Notes under the pieces: model-generated
Told to the model about the DNA's origin: nothing
What the model saw: only the letters and a program-made list of their open reading frames with translations
Database searches by the model: none
Source of the DNA: Thalassovita aquimarina
Lineage (GTDB): Bacteria; Pseudomonadota; Alphaproteobacteria; Rhodobacterales; Rhodobacteraceae
Assembly: GCF_018219815.1 (NCBI RefSeq)
Contig: NZ_JADMKU010000015.1
Location: 1-64,000, forward strand
DNA length: 64,000 bases
Direction: 5' to 3'
Translations under genes and position numbers: made by a program
In this document: positions 8,330 through 16,254 of the stretch, piece by piece
Layout of the letters: each line of letters begins with the position of its first letter
Numbering within the stretch: the first letter of the stretch is position 1

Positions 8330-9154
8330 CTATGTGACCGGCACGCTTTCGTGCTCGATCCGTTCCAGCCGGTCGGCGAATTCCGCGATTTCCGCCAGTG
8401 TCCGCTCCGGCTGATCCAGATGCGGCGCATGGCGGCAATCGTCGAGAATGGCGATTTCGACCGGCGCGTAGCAGCGACTGTCGATCTCCTCGATCTGCGC
8501 TAGGGTGCCGTATTGATCGTCGCGCCCCTGGATCGCCAGAACAGGGATGCGCAGGTAATCTATCACCTCGCCCACATTCCAGTCCTTGAAGCCCGGCGCC
8601 AGCCAGCTGTCGTTCCAGCCGCGGAAGGCATTATCGGGATCGCGATGATAGCGGGCCATTCTGTCCCTCAGATCGCCGGTCTCATAGAGTTCCTTCGCCT
8701 TGGCGATCTCGGCCAGCCCCATGTCTTCGGTGAAGAAATGCGGCGCCATCAGGATCAGCCCGCGGACGCGGAAATCCTCGACCGAACCGGCATAGATCGC
8801 GGCGATCGTGGCACCGTCGGAATGTCCGAACAAGATCCCGTTCTGAAAACCGATCACGTCGAGAGCCCCGGGCAGCACGTCCAGCGCCTCGCGGGTCATG
8901 TAATCGAGCGGCCGCGGCAGGTCGACGGGATCGGATTGGCCATAGCCCGCGCGGGAATAGACGAAGACGCCGAAGCCGGTGGCCTGCGCCACCCGCTGCG
9001 GAAAATCGCGCCATAGCGCCACGCATCCCAGGCCTTCATGCAGCATGACGATGGTAGGGGCCTGCTCCGGCGCGGGGCCGAAACAGGCATATTCCAGCGA
9101 CTTGCCCCCGGCGGTCAGCGCCCCGGTTTGCCCGTCCTTCCAATCGATCAGCAT
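8330..9154 (-). CDS. Alpha/beta hydrolase in the box cluster
   Basis: This 274-aa cytoplasmic alpha/beta-fold hydrolase has an oxyanion segment MLHEGLG (38-43), nucleophile elbow GHSDGA (S112), acid within GRDDQYG (D212 or D213) and a catalytic His probably H242 in CRHAPH. Its start overlaps the end of the benzoate-CoA ligase gene by 7 bp, so the two are translated together. Similar hydrolases accompany box genes in other bacteria. Hydrolysis of a reactive lactone, CoA ester or benzoate ester precursor is plausible, but the substrate is unknown. Confidence 0.88.
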   Translation of the reverse strand: MLIDWKDGQTGALTAGGKSLEYACFGPAPEQAPTIVMLHEGLGCVALWRDFPQRVAQATGFGVFVYSRAGYGQSDPVDLPRPLDYMTREALDVLPGALDVIGFQNGILFGHSDGATIAAIYAGSVEDFRVRGLILMAPHFFTEDMGLAEIAKAKELYETGDLRDRMARYHRDPDNAFRGWNDSWLAPGFKDWNVGEVIDYLRIPVLAIQGRDDQYGTLAQIEEIDSRCYAPVEIAILDDCRHAPHLDQPERTLAEIAEFADRLERIEHESVPVT

Positions 9155-10692
9155 CGTTCCGGCCCCCGCAATTTGAAGCGCTGTATCTTACCGGTGGCGG
9201 TTTTCGGCAGGTCCGGCACCACATCGACCCAGCGGGGATATTTCCACATGCCGATCTGTTCCTTGACGAAATCCTTCAGATTCCCAATCTCCGCCTCGTT
9301 GTTGCCGTCCTTCAGCACGACGTAGGCCTTTGGCTTCTCCAGACCCTTTTCGTCCGGCCACGGCACCACCGCCGCCTCGAGAACGGCAGGATGTTCGATC
9401 AGGGCCTGTTCGACCTCGAAGGGCGACACCCAGATGCCGGACACCTTGAACATGTCATCGGTTCGGCCGCAGTAGACGAAGCGGCCCTCGGCGGTGCGTT
9501 CGTACTTGTCGCCGGTGCGGGTCCAGTGGCCTTGGAAGGTCGCCTGGCTCTTGTGGCGGCGGTTCCAGTAGCCTTCGGCCGAAGACGGCCCGCGCACCAG
9601 AAGTTCACCCACCTCGCCGTCACCGACATCTTCGTCATGTTCGTCGACCAGCCGCACCTCGTACCCCGGCACCGGCAGGCCGGAAGTGCCATAGGCGATG
9701 TCGCCGGGTCGGTTCGACAGGAAGATGTGCAGCATCTCGGTCGACCCGACACCGTCGATGATGTCGACGCCCCAAAGCGCCTTCCAGCGCTCGCCGACAT
9801 CGCGCGGTAGCGCCTCGCCCGCCGAGGTGCAGAGCCGCAGCGCGGTTTCGGGCTTGCCGCCGTTTTTTTCCTGCGCCGCGACAAGGGCGGCGAACAGCGT
9901 GGGCACGCCGCAGAAAATCGTCGGCTTGTGGGTAGCGAACAGATCGAACACACCGTCCGGCGTCGGCCTCCCGCCCATCAGGATCGTCGTCGCGCCCACC
10001 GACATCGGGAAGGACATGGCATTGCCCAGCCCGTATGCGAAGAACATCTTGGCCACCGAATAGACCACGTCATCCTCGCCGATCCCGACGACACCCTGGC
10101 CGAACAGCTCGGCCGTCGCCTGCAGGCTGGAATGCACATGGCGCACCCCCTTGGGCATACCGGTGGACCCCGAGGAATAAAGCCAGAAGGCCAGTTCGTC
10201 GCCGCTTGCCTGCACCGTGTCGACCGGATCGGCCCCGGCGATGAAATCGGTGTAGCTTTCGGTTCCCTCGGGCGCGTCGCCGATCACCACCACCGAGCGC
10301 AGGAAGGGATTGCCGTCAAGCGCGGGCCTGACCGTGTCCCACAGGTCCTCGGACACCACCAGCACCGAGGCGCGGCTGTCGGTCAGGATGTCTTCATAGA
10401 TCTGGCTGGACAGCAGCGTGTTGATCGGCACCGGGATGGCACCGGCCTTCAGCGCGCCCCAGAACACCACCGGAAATTCGATCTGGTCGCGCACCACCAT
10501 GGCGACCCGTTCTTCCCGGCGCACGCCGTGACGGTAAAGCGCCCCGGCGAATGTCGACGTTTCCTGCGCCAGCCGACCATAGCTCAGGTCGCGCCGTTCG
10601 CCGTCGGCTTCGCGGAAGGCGAGCTTGTCGGCCCGGCCTTCGGCGATATGACGGTCGACAAACCAGACCGCCGCGTTTTCATTGTCTTTCAT
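9148..10692 (-). CDS. bclA: Benzoate-CoA ligase
   Basis: This ligase activates benzoate with ATP and CoA to benzoyl-CoA, the entry point of the box pathway. The 514-aa ANL-superfamily protein has the AMP-binding loop YSSGSTGMPKG (172-182), the hinge region near YCGRTDDMFKVSG, and the catalytic C-terminal lysine in KTATGKIQ (K502). GAGGGAGG precedes the ATG. The 21-bp gap from the DUF4863 gene and the overlap with the hydrolase make one transcription unit. Exact substrate preference (benzoate against substituted benzoates) cannot be read from the sequence. Confidence 0.93.
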   Translation of the reverse strand: MKDNENAAVWFVDRHIAEGRADKLAFREADGERRDLSYGRLAQETSTFAGALYRHGVRREERVAMVVRDQIEFPVVFWGALKAGAIPVPINTLLSSQIYEDILTDSRASVLVVSEDLWDTVRPALDGNPFLRSVVVIGDAPEGTESYTDFIAGADPVDTVQASGDELAFWLYSSGSTGMPKGVRHVHSSLQATAELFGQGVVGIGEDDVVYSVAKMFFAYGLGNAMSFPMSVGATTILMGGRPTPDGVFDLFATHKPTIFCGVPTLFAALVAAQEKNGGKPETALRLCTSAGEALPRDVGERWKALWGVDIIDGVGSTEMLHIFLSNRPGDIAYGTSGLPVPGYEVRLVDEHDEDVGDGEVGELLVRGPSSAEGYWNRRHKSQATFQGHWTRTGDKYERTAEGRFVYCGRTDDMFKVSGIWVSPFEVEQALIEHPAVLEAAVVPWPDEKGLEKPKAYVVLKDGNNEAEIGNLKDFVKEQIGMWKYPRWVDVVPDLPKTATGKIQRFKLRGPERC

Positions 10693-10713
10693 GGCGTCCT
10701 CCCTCGCCCCGGC

Positions 10714-11181
10714 TCACTTGCCGGTGAATTCGATTGCGCCCTCCGGCAGCAGATACAGGATGTAAGCGTCGCCGCCCGATACCGTCGGGTGATGCTGTGT
10801 CCCGGGTCCGTAGACGTACCAGCCCTCGGGCCGGCCATCGAAATGCGGATCGCCCGACAGCGGCATGATCGCCCCGATTTCGCCGGTGGTGTGGACGTGA
10901 TGCGGGCCGCGCACATCCTTCATGCGCACCACGTCGACGCTGAAATCGCCCGCCTCCGCGCCCGGCTTGACCGCGCGACCGAACTTGATGCCGCCCGCTT
11001 CGCGCGCCATCAGCCAGCCCTCCGCCTCACCCTCGGCGCAGAGCCGCGCAAGGGCGCGGAAATCTTCGCCCCCGGCCGGGAACTCCGCGTTCAGCTTGTC
11101 CTCGAGCGCCTGATCAAGCGGCAGCCCGGCAATGCCGTCGGCCACCTTTCCCATCAATTCCATGAATTGCTGCTGTGACAC
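10714..11181 (-). CDS. DUF4863 (4-hydroxylaminobenzoate lyase-like) protein
   Basis: This 155-aa protein belongs to the DUF4863 group, which includes 4-hydroxylaminobenzoate lyase (PnbB). It has His-rich segments typical of a cupin-like metal site: GPHHVHTTGEIG near residues 91-102 and TQHHPT near 127-132. The start is a GTG at 11181 preceded by GGGAGGAATAG. It leads the ligase-hydrolase-DUF309 unit, and its upstream region holds at least two TGCA-type operators. Nitrobenzoate metabolism is not otherwise indicated here. A benzoate-linked role is inferred only from position. Confidence 0.82.
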   Translation of the reverse strand: MSQQQFMELMGKVADGIAGLPLDQALEDKLNAEFPAGGEDFRALARLCAEGEAEGWLMAREAGGIKFGRAVKPGAEAGDFSVDVVRMKDVRGPHHVHTTGEIGAIMPLSGDPHFDGRPEGWYVYGPGTQHHPTVSGGDAYILYLLPEGAIEFTGK

Positions 11182-11210
11182 CTATTCCTCCCAAAATACG
11201 AGTCGATTTG

Positions 11211-11277
11211 TGCGTTATCCTGCATCACGACCAACGGTATTGCAAATATTTTGCGCCGCTTTTTGCATTTTATTGCA
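11211..11277. promoter_or_regulatory. Cluster of TGCA-N6-TGCA-like operators before the DUF4863-ligase unit
   Basis: TGCG-TTATCC-TGCA lies at 11211-11224 and the exact TGCA-TTTTAT-TGCA at 11264-11277, with a looser copy starting at 11241 (TGCAAATATTTTGCG). The block is AT-rich compared with its surroundings. It sits 30-96 bp upstream of the GTG start, consistent with BoxR control of benzoate activation. Confidence 0.6.
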
Positions 11278-11376
11278 CATTTCGCGATCCCGAGCGGATG
11301 GAACATCCCCCTGCTGCTCCTGCGGCCACGATCAGGGCGCAGCCGCATCCCGGAAAATAGCCCTTGGCGCATAAGA

Positions 11377-11409
11377 AATGGGCCGCGGCGATCCCCGCCA
11401 CGGCCCATT
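11377..11409 (-). terminator. Terminator after the TRAP binding-protein gene
   Basis: An interrupted stem of 9+4 bp (AATGGGCCG/CGGCCCATT outside, GGCG/CGCC inside) lies 17 bp past the stop of the minus-strand dctP-like gene. On that strand it is followed by the T-rich stretch TCTTAT. This supports a rho-independent terminator separating it from the DUF4863 promoter. Confidence 0.65.
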
Positions 11410-11425
11410 CCTGTCGTTCCCGGGG

Positions 11426-12475
11426 TCAGTTGGCGCCGGGATATTCCGCCATCAGCGCGCGGGCGCGATTGATCAGCGACTGACCGTCGATGCCCTTGGA
11501 TTCCAGATCCGCGACCCAATCGGCATAGATCGGTTCGACCAGAGCCGACCATTCGGCGGCGGCCTCTTCGCTGACGGTAAAGACGTTGTTGCCCCGCTTC
11601 ACCGCGATTTCGCGGGCCGGGCCGTCGGCATCGGCCTGCGTGCCCCCCGCGAAGATGGAGAACTCGAGGCCCGAATTCTTGTCGATTACGGCCTTCAGGT
11701 CATCGGGAAGCGATTCGTACTTGTCCTTGTTCATCGCCAGGACGAAGGTCAGGTCATACAGCGCCGGACCGTCGAACTCGGTGTGGTTGCTCACCAGTTC
11801 CGGCACCTTCAGCGCGGTGGTCACTTCCCACGGAATGGTGGTGCCATCCAGCACGCCCTTGGCCAGGGCCTCGGACACGGCGGGCACCGGCATGCCGACC
11901 GGGGTCGCGCCGACGCGGTTCAGCAGGTCGTTGACCAGACGCGAACCGCCGCGGATCTTCATGCCTTCCAGGTCGCTGGGCACATGAACCGGCTTGTTGG
12001 TGTGGAACATGCCGGGCCCGTGCACCCAGGTCGCGAGAATCTTCACATCCCTGAAGTCGGTGTCCTGCATGTCGGATTCGAACAGTTTCCAATAGGCGTA
12101 GGACGCCGCGCGGGCATCTTCGACGAAGAAAGGCAGTTCGAACACCTCGGTGCGCGGGAAACGTCCCGGCGTATAGCCGACCACCGTCCAGACAACGTCG
12201 GCGACGCCATCGATGGCCTGATCGATCAGTTCCGGCGGCTTGCCCCCCAGTGCCATCGAGGGAAAGCGATCGACCTCGATGCGGCCACCGGAATCCCGTT
12301 CAACATTGTCGGCCCAGACATCCAGCACCAGCCGCGGCACATTGGCCTGCGGCGGCAGGAAGTGATGCAGGCTCAGGGTCACCTCCGCAGCCATTGCGGG
12401 GATCGCGGTCATGCTGGTGGCAATGGCGACGGCGGCCGCACCAGCAAAGCCGAAAAGCTTTCTACGTGTAGTCAT
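11426..12475 (-). CDS. TRAP transporter solute-binding protein (DctP family)
   Basis: This 349-aa periplasmic ligand-binding protein of a TRAP transporter starts with a twin-Arg-like signal peptide (MTTRRKLFGFAGAAAVAIAT; cleavage probably after AMA near residue 29). The DctP fold is recognisable throughout, including MKIRGGSRLVNDLLNRVGA. TRAP binding proteins take up organic anions with DctQ/DctM membrane partners, which are not encoded in the window. Its place beside the benzoate genes and TGCA-type sites upstream suggests an aromatic or related carboxylate as ligand, but this is inference. Confidence 0.92.
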   Translation of the reverse strand: MTTRRKLFGFAGAAAVAIATSMTAIPAMAAEVTLSLHHFLPPQANVPRLVLDVWADNVERDSGGRIEVDRFPSMALGGKPPELIDQAIDGVADVVWTVVGYTPGRFPRTEVFELPFFVEDARAASYAYWKLFESDMQDTDFRDVKILATWVHGPGMFHTNKPVHVPSDLEGMKIRGGSRLVNDLLNRVGATPVGMPVPAVSEALAKGVLDGTTIPWEVTTALKVPELVSNHTEFDGPALYDLTFVLAMNKDKYESLPDDLKAVIDKNSGLEFSIFAGGTQADADGPAREIAVKRGNNVFTVSEEAAAEWSALVEPIYADWVADLESKGIDGQSLINRARALMAEYPGAN

Positions 12476-12501
12476 ATTTCCTCCCGTTGCCTCGCTATTG
12501 A

Positions 12502-12589
12502 GGCATTATATTGCCAGCGCATTGCTGGGAGCCGACCGATCATCCGCGGCCAGCCAAGATTTTCATTTCATATTTCGCACTATATTGCA
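12502..12589. promoter_or_regulatory. TGCA-type sites between the TRAP and PaaI-thioesterase genes
   Basis: In the 255-bp divergent spacer, CGCA-CTATAT-TGCA (12576-12589) fits the BoxR pattern with one mismatch. GGCA-TTATAT-TGCC (12502-12515) is a looser symmetric copy. Either could control both the binding-protein gene on the left and the thioesterase gene on the right. No gene was found in this spacer. Confidence 0.45.
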
Positions 12590-12730
12590 ACTTTTTTCAG
12601 ATTTGCGGGCCTTCTGCTGTTTTCAGGCCGAAAACGACGCGGCCGCGCGGGAAATCGGGACCCCACGACGCTTGCAGCGCGGGGGCGTTTTCCATACCGT
12701 CCCGGCACCGCAACCCGCGAGGAGCCGCCC

Positions 12731-13135
12731 ATGAATTCGCAAGACATCACGAACCTGCTGCAAGACAATTTCGCACCCTGGGTGCTTGATCTGGGACTGA
12801 CGGTGGAGGCCGTCAGCCCCGAGGAACTGACCACCAGGATGCCTTTGACCGACCGGCTGGCACGGGTGGGCGGCATCGTGTCGGGGCAGGCGCTGATGGC
12901 GATGGCGGACACCACGATGGTTCTGGCGGCCTGCGCCGCGCGCGGCGGCTTTCATCCCTTTGCCACCACCAACATGGACACCCAGTTCCTGCGCCCCGGC
13001 AAGGGCACAGCGATCCTGTGCCGGGCCGAGATCATCCGCGCGGGCCGCGCGCTGACCTTCGTGCGCGCCACGATGAGCGAGGAAAGCTCGGGCAAGTCGG
13101 TGGCCACCGCCACGGCGACGCTATTCGCGGCCTGA
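12731..13135 (+). CDS. PaaI-type hotdog thioesterase
   Basis: This 134-aa single-domain acyl-CoA thioesterase belongs to the PaaI/YigI hotdog group. The conserved GGIVSGQALMAMADTT segment (about residues 47-62) forms the hotdog helix and active-site region, and TTNMDTQFLRP follows. The ATG at 12731 has GAGGAG nearby; longer readings extend from unrelated sequence and are rejected. It is divergent from the TRAP gene and shares the putative BoxR-controlled spacer, so it may remove dead-end aryl- or acyl-CoA esters. The substrate is unknown. Confidence 0.88.
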   Translation: MNSQDITNLLQDNFAPWVLDLGLTVEAVSPEELTTRMPLTDRLARVGGIVSGQALMAMADTTMVLAACAARGGFHPFATTNMDTQFLRPGKGTAILCRAEIIRAGRALTFVRATMSEESSGKSVATATATLFAA

Positions 13136-13183
13136 CGAACCGCCCCGCCTGCGCAAAAGGGGCTGGACCCGGACGGCGTCAGC

Positions 13184-13876
13184 ATGCCTAATCGCGCCAT
13201 GCGCTTTGCCCCGATCCTTCTGCTGTTCCTCGCCGCCTGCGGCCGCCCCCTGACCGAGGGGGAAAAATCATTCGCCGCAACGCTTTACGGCGACGATCTT
13301 GACACCAGAAGGGTGCGGCTGGCGGACGGGCATTTCGCCCGCAGCTTCACCTTCAGCTATCCGGCGCGGCCGCGGGTGACCTGTCAGGAACGGGTATTTC
13401 CACCGGTGCAAACCGACACCATCAAATGGTCGCCGGCAGCCACCACGATCTTCAACACCGTGTTGCTGCGCGACGACCTCTACCGGGACGATTTCACCCG
13501 GGAATACAAGCCTGGCACCGATCTTTACGCGCTGATGCTGTTCGCCCATGAAACCGCCCATATCTGGCAATGGCAGAACCGCAGCGAAACCGGCTATCAC
13601 CCGATGAAGGCGGCGCGGGAACATGGCACCGGTGAAGATCCCTACCTGTTCGACCTGCAAAGCTCTGCGCGGTTCCTCGACTATTCCTACGAACAGCAGG
13701 CCTCGATCGTCGAGGAATACGTCTGCTGCCGGGCGCTGGCGCCGAACGCGGCGCGCACCGGGCGGCTGCACGAAATGCTGTCTCAGGCCTTGCCGGTGGA
13801 CCGGATGCAAAGCCGGATCGACGCGATCGCGGCGGTGCCGTGGACAGGGGCCGATACGCGCGGCATCTGCGATTGA
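13184..13876 (+). CDS. Lipoprotein with HExxH metalloprotease-like motif
   Basis: This protein of up to 230 aa begins with a lipoprotein signal peptide ending in the lipobox LAAC, so it is predicted to be membrane-anchored in the periplasm. AHETAH at about residues 124-129 matches the HExxH zinc motif, and EEYVCC near 180 could provide a third ligand. No further family is recognised. An alternative start at 13199 (MRFAPILLL) gives a more standard signal peptide; neither has a clear ribosome site. It stands alone on the plus strand, convergent with the cytochrome genes. Confidence 0.8.
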   Translation: MPNRAMRFAPILLLFLAACGRPLTEGEKSFAATLYGDDLDTRRVRLADGHFARSFTFSYPARPRVTCQERVFPPVQTDTIKWSPAATTIFNTVLLRDDLYRDDFTREYKPGTDLYALMLFAHETAHIWQWQNRSETGYHPMKAAREHGTGEDPYLFDLQSSARFLDYSYEQQASIVEEYVCCRALAPNAARTGRLHEMLSQALPVDRMQSRIDAIAAVPWTGADTRGICD

Positions 13877-13931
13877 GGCCTCAAGCCGGGGACCGGGGCA
13901 TGACGCGCGCCGGGCCGGACCTGTACGGGGC

Positions 13932-14342
13932 CTAGCGCTGAATGCTTTCGAGATAGACCATCAGCGCCGCCAGCGGCCGCGGCACCGGCGAAAGGTTCCC
14001 GTCGCCGACATCCACCGGCACGGTGCTGCCTTCCAGCAGCAGCCCGAATTCCGGCATGTTTTCACCCGGGGTGTCCATCCGGGTATAGCCATCGATCACC
14101 GACAGCACATGCGCGCGCGGGAACTGGCCGTCATAGCGGCGGGTGATCGCGGTCAGGTCCGCCGGGGCCGGGCGCAGGCCCTTGGCGAATTCGCCATCGC
14201 CGCGTCCCGTCGCGCCGTGGCAGATCGAGCAATTCTCGGCATAGAGCGCAGCCCCTTCGCCGGCTTCGGGCATCGTTTCATTGGCACAGGCGACCAACAG
14301 CGCCACGCCCGCCAGTCCGGCCAGGATCATATGGGGTTTCAT
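13932..14342 (-). CDS. Lipoprotein cytochrome c
   Basis: This 136-aa class I cytochrome c has a lipobox (LLVAC, lipidated Cys near residue 19), heme-binding CSICH near 38-42 and a probable axial Met in GENMPEF. The ATG at 14342 has GGAGG five bases upstream and gives a compact signal peptide. An ATG at 14366 overlaps the stop of the upstream cytochrome gene (ATGA) and is the alternative. It is the second of two tandem small cytochromes. Partners are not visible; electron transfer at the outer face of the inner membrane is inferred. Confidence 0.85.
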   Translation of the reverse strand: MKPHMILAGLAGVALLVACANETMPEAGEGAALYAENCSICHGATGRGDGEFAKGLRPAPADLTAITRRYDGQFPRAHVLSVIDGYTRMDTPGENMPEFGLLLEGSTVPVDVGDGNLSPVPRPLAALMVYLESIQR

Positions 14343-14362
14343 CTGCGCCTCCGTCCGTTTTG

Positions 14363-14782
14363 TCATTCTTCCTGAATGGTTAGCAGATAAGTCACCAGAT
14401 CGGCAATCGGTCGGCTGGTCATGACCGGCTGACCGTTGGCGGCTTTCATCGCGGAATCGTTTCCTTCGAAGAACTCGCCGTAGACCGGCATCGAACTGCC
14501 ATGGCTGACCAGCGGGTCGCGCCCGTCGATGCGCCGGATCGCCCGGAGCAGCGGGAAATCGCCGCCATTGTCCGCCGCCAGCTTCGACAAGGCGACGGGT
14601 TGCACCAGCAGAATCGGCGCCATCGGCCCGTCGCCCCTGGCTTCCAGCCCGTGGCAGGTGGCACAGTGGCGCATGTAAAGATCGCGCCCCGCCGCGATCT
14701 GGGCGGAATTGTCGATTTCCTGCGCCTGGCCCGTTGTGGCCAGCGCGGTGAAACAAAGTGCTGCGAGAATCGTTCTTACCAT
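14363..14782 (-). CDS. Periplasmic cytochrome c
   Basis: This 139-aa soluble class I cytochrome c has a Sec signal peptide (cleavage after GQA near residue 22), heme motif CATCH near 40-44 and candidate axial Met in SSMPVYGE. The ATG at 14782 is preceded by AAGGAG; the longer reading from 14923 adds non-conserved sequence and is rejected. It leads a two-gene unit with the lipoprotein cytochrome. The pair resembles mono-heme electron carriers or subunits of a periplasmic dehydrogenase, but no catalytic subunit lies next to them. Confidence 0.87.
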   Translation of the reverse strand: MVRTILAALCFTALATTGQAQEIDNSAQIAAGRDLYMRHCATCHGLEARGDGPMAPILLVQPVALSKLAADNGGDFPLLRAIRRIDGRDPLVSHGSSMPVYGEFFEGNDSAMKAANGQPVMTSRPIADLVTYLLTIQEE

Positions 14783-15048
14783 CCGGCTTCTCCTTCCCTG
14801 CGTGTCGCGGTTTCCGGCAGTTTGACAGAACCGGCGCAATGCCACTTTGACACGTATCATGTTCGCGGCGATAGCCCCGGAACGCACCGGCCGGGGCTTT
14901 GCGGGCCGCGCCCTGACCGCCACCCCCTGCCCCGCGTGATGAGCGGCCCGGTTACCGGTTCCGCCGCCACGACGATGCCGCGACTATCGGGGTGACAAGC
15001 AGGACGGTTTTCACCATCCTGCCGCCGAAGCAACCCGGAGGACGCGCC

Positions 15049-15492
15049 TTGCCCCAGACGACCATTTACGCCCTGACCATGTTCGCCGCAGGCGTCGGAA
15101 TCCCGATTCTGGCGGCGCTGAACGCGGCGCTTGGCGGCCGGATCGGATCGCCGGTGGCAGCCGCCGCGATCCTGTTCACGGTGGCGTGGGTCGCGGTCGC
15201 GGTGTTGCTGCTCACCACCGGGGCGGCGCCGCTGGCCAAGGCCGCAAGCGCCCCCAAGCACCTGTTCCTCGCCGGGCTTTTCGTTGCCTTCTACGTTCTG
15301 TCCGTGACCATCGTGGCGCCGAAATTCGGCATCGGCAACGCGATCTTCTTCGTGTTGCTGGGGCAATTGTTCTGTGCCGCCGCGATCGACCACTTCGGCT
15401 GGTTCGGTGCGCTGCAAAGCCCGCTGACGATCAAGCGCACGCTGGGAATCGCGTTGATGTGCCTCGGCGTGTTCCTGGCCCGCAAGGTCTGA
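15049..15492 (+). CDS. YdcZ/DUF606-type DMT membrane protein
   Basis: This 147-aa protein of about five hydrophobic helices is of the YdcZ-like half-size DMT type, of unknown transported substrate. The start chosen is a TTG at 15049, with GGAGG seven bases upstream. It begins directly before the first membrane helix (TIYALTMFAAGVGIP). The GTG at 14992 would add 19 charged residues and lacks a ribosome site. Short DMT proteins of this kind act as dimers. It is a single gene between the cytochrome and lol units. Confidence 0.75.
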   Translation: MPQTTIYALTMFAAGVGIPILAALNAALGGRIGSPVAAAAILFTVAWVAVAVLLLTTGAAPLAKAASAPKHLFLAGLFVAFYVLSVTIVAPKFGIGNAIFFVLLGQLFCAAAIDHFGWFGALQSPLTIKRTLGIALMCLGVFLARKV

Positions 15493-15570
15493 TCGTTCTG
15501 GCGGTCGGACCGTAGGCCGCCCGAAGCGCCGCCGGACGGGCGATATGACGGCGGCGCGGCGCCTGCCCGC

Positions 15571-16254
15571 TCACGCCTCGGTCAGGGTGCCGTTGTCCAT
15601 GTGCAACACCCGGTCCATCCGTGCCGCCAGTTCCAGGTTGTGGGTCGCGATCAGCGCCGACATTCCGGTGTCGCGCACCAGTTCCATCAGCGTCCCGAAC
15701 ACCTGATCTGCGGTACCGGGATCGAGGTTGCCGGTCGGCTCATCCGCCAGGAGCAGCGCCGGTTCGTTCGCCAATGCCCGGCAGAAGGCCACCCGCTGCT
15801 GTTCGCCGCCCGACAGGGCGCCGGGACGGTGATCGGCACGCCCCCCCACGCCGACCCGCGCCAGCAGGTCGGCCGCCCGCGTCACGGCTTCGCGCTGATT
15901 GCAGCCGTGAGCCAGTTGCGGCAGCACGATATTTTCCAGCGCGGTGAATTCCGGCAGCAGGTGGTGGAACTGGTAGATGAAGCCGATGTCCTCGCGCCGC
16001 GCGGCGGTCCGCTTGCGGTCGGACAACCCGACCATTTCGCGGCCGCAAATCCGCACCGATCCGGCATCGGGCGTGTCCAGCAGCCCGGCGATGTGCAGCA
16101 GCGTCGACTTGCCCGCCCCCGAGGGCGCGACCAGCGCCACCACTTCGCCATGCGCGATGGTCAAATCGGCGCCGCGCAGCACCTCGACGGCATTTGGCAG
16201 GCCCTTGTTGTAGGTCTTGGTGATGCCCGACAGGGCCAGCACGGGATCATTCAT
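15571..16254 (-). CDS. lolD: Lipoprotein-releasing ABC ATPase LolD
   Basis: This is the ATPase of the LolCDE complex, which releases lipoproteins from the inner membrane to LolA. The 227-aa protein has Walker [10 protein letters not shown] (44-52), signature LSGGEQQR and Walker [13 protein letters not shown], followed by the H-loop ATHN. The GGEQQR and ADEPTGNLD segments are typical of the LolD/MacB group. It overlaps the permease gene by 8 bp and is co-translated with it. Confidence 0.95.
   Translation of the reverse strand: MNDPVLALSGITKTYNKGLPNAVEVLRGADLTIAHGEVVALVAPSGAGKSTLLHIAGLLDTPDAGSVRICGREMVGLSDRKRTAARREDIGFIYQFHHLLPEFTALENIVLPQLAHGCNQREAVTRAADLLARVGVGGRADHRPGALSGGEQQRVAFCRALANEPALLLADEPTGNLDPGTADQVFGTLMELVRDTGMSALIATHNLELAARMDRVLHMDNGTLTEA

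Noticed and set aside
9928-11178. 416-aa plus-strand frame across the ligase and DUF4863 genes
   Set aside because: It is a shadow of two minus-strand genes with clear family motifs and has no recognisable domain of its own.
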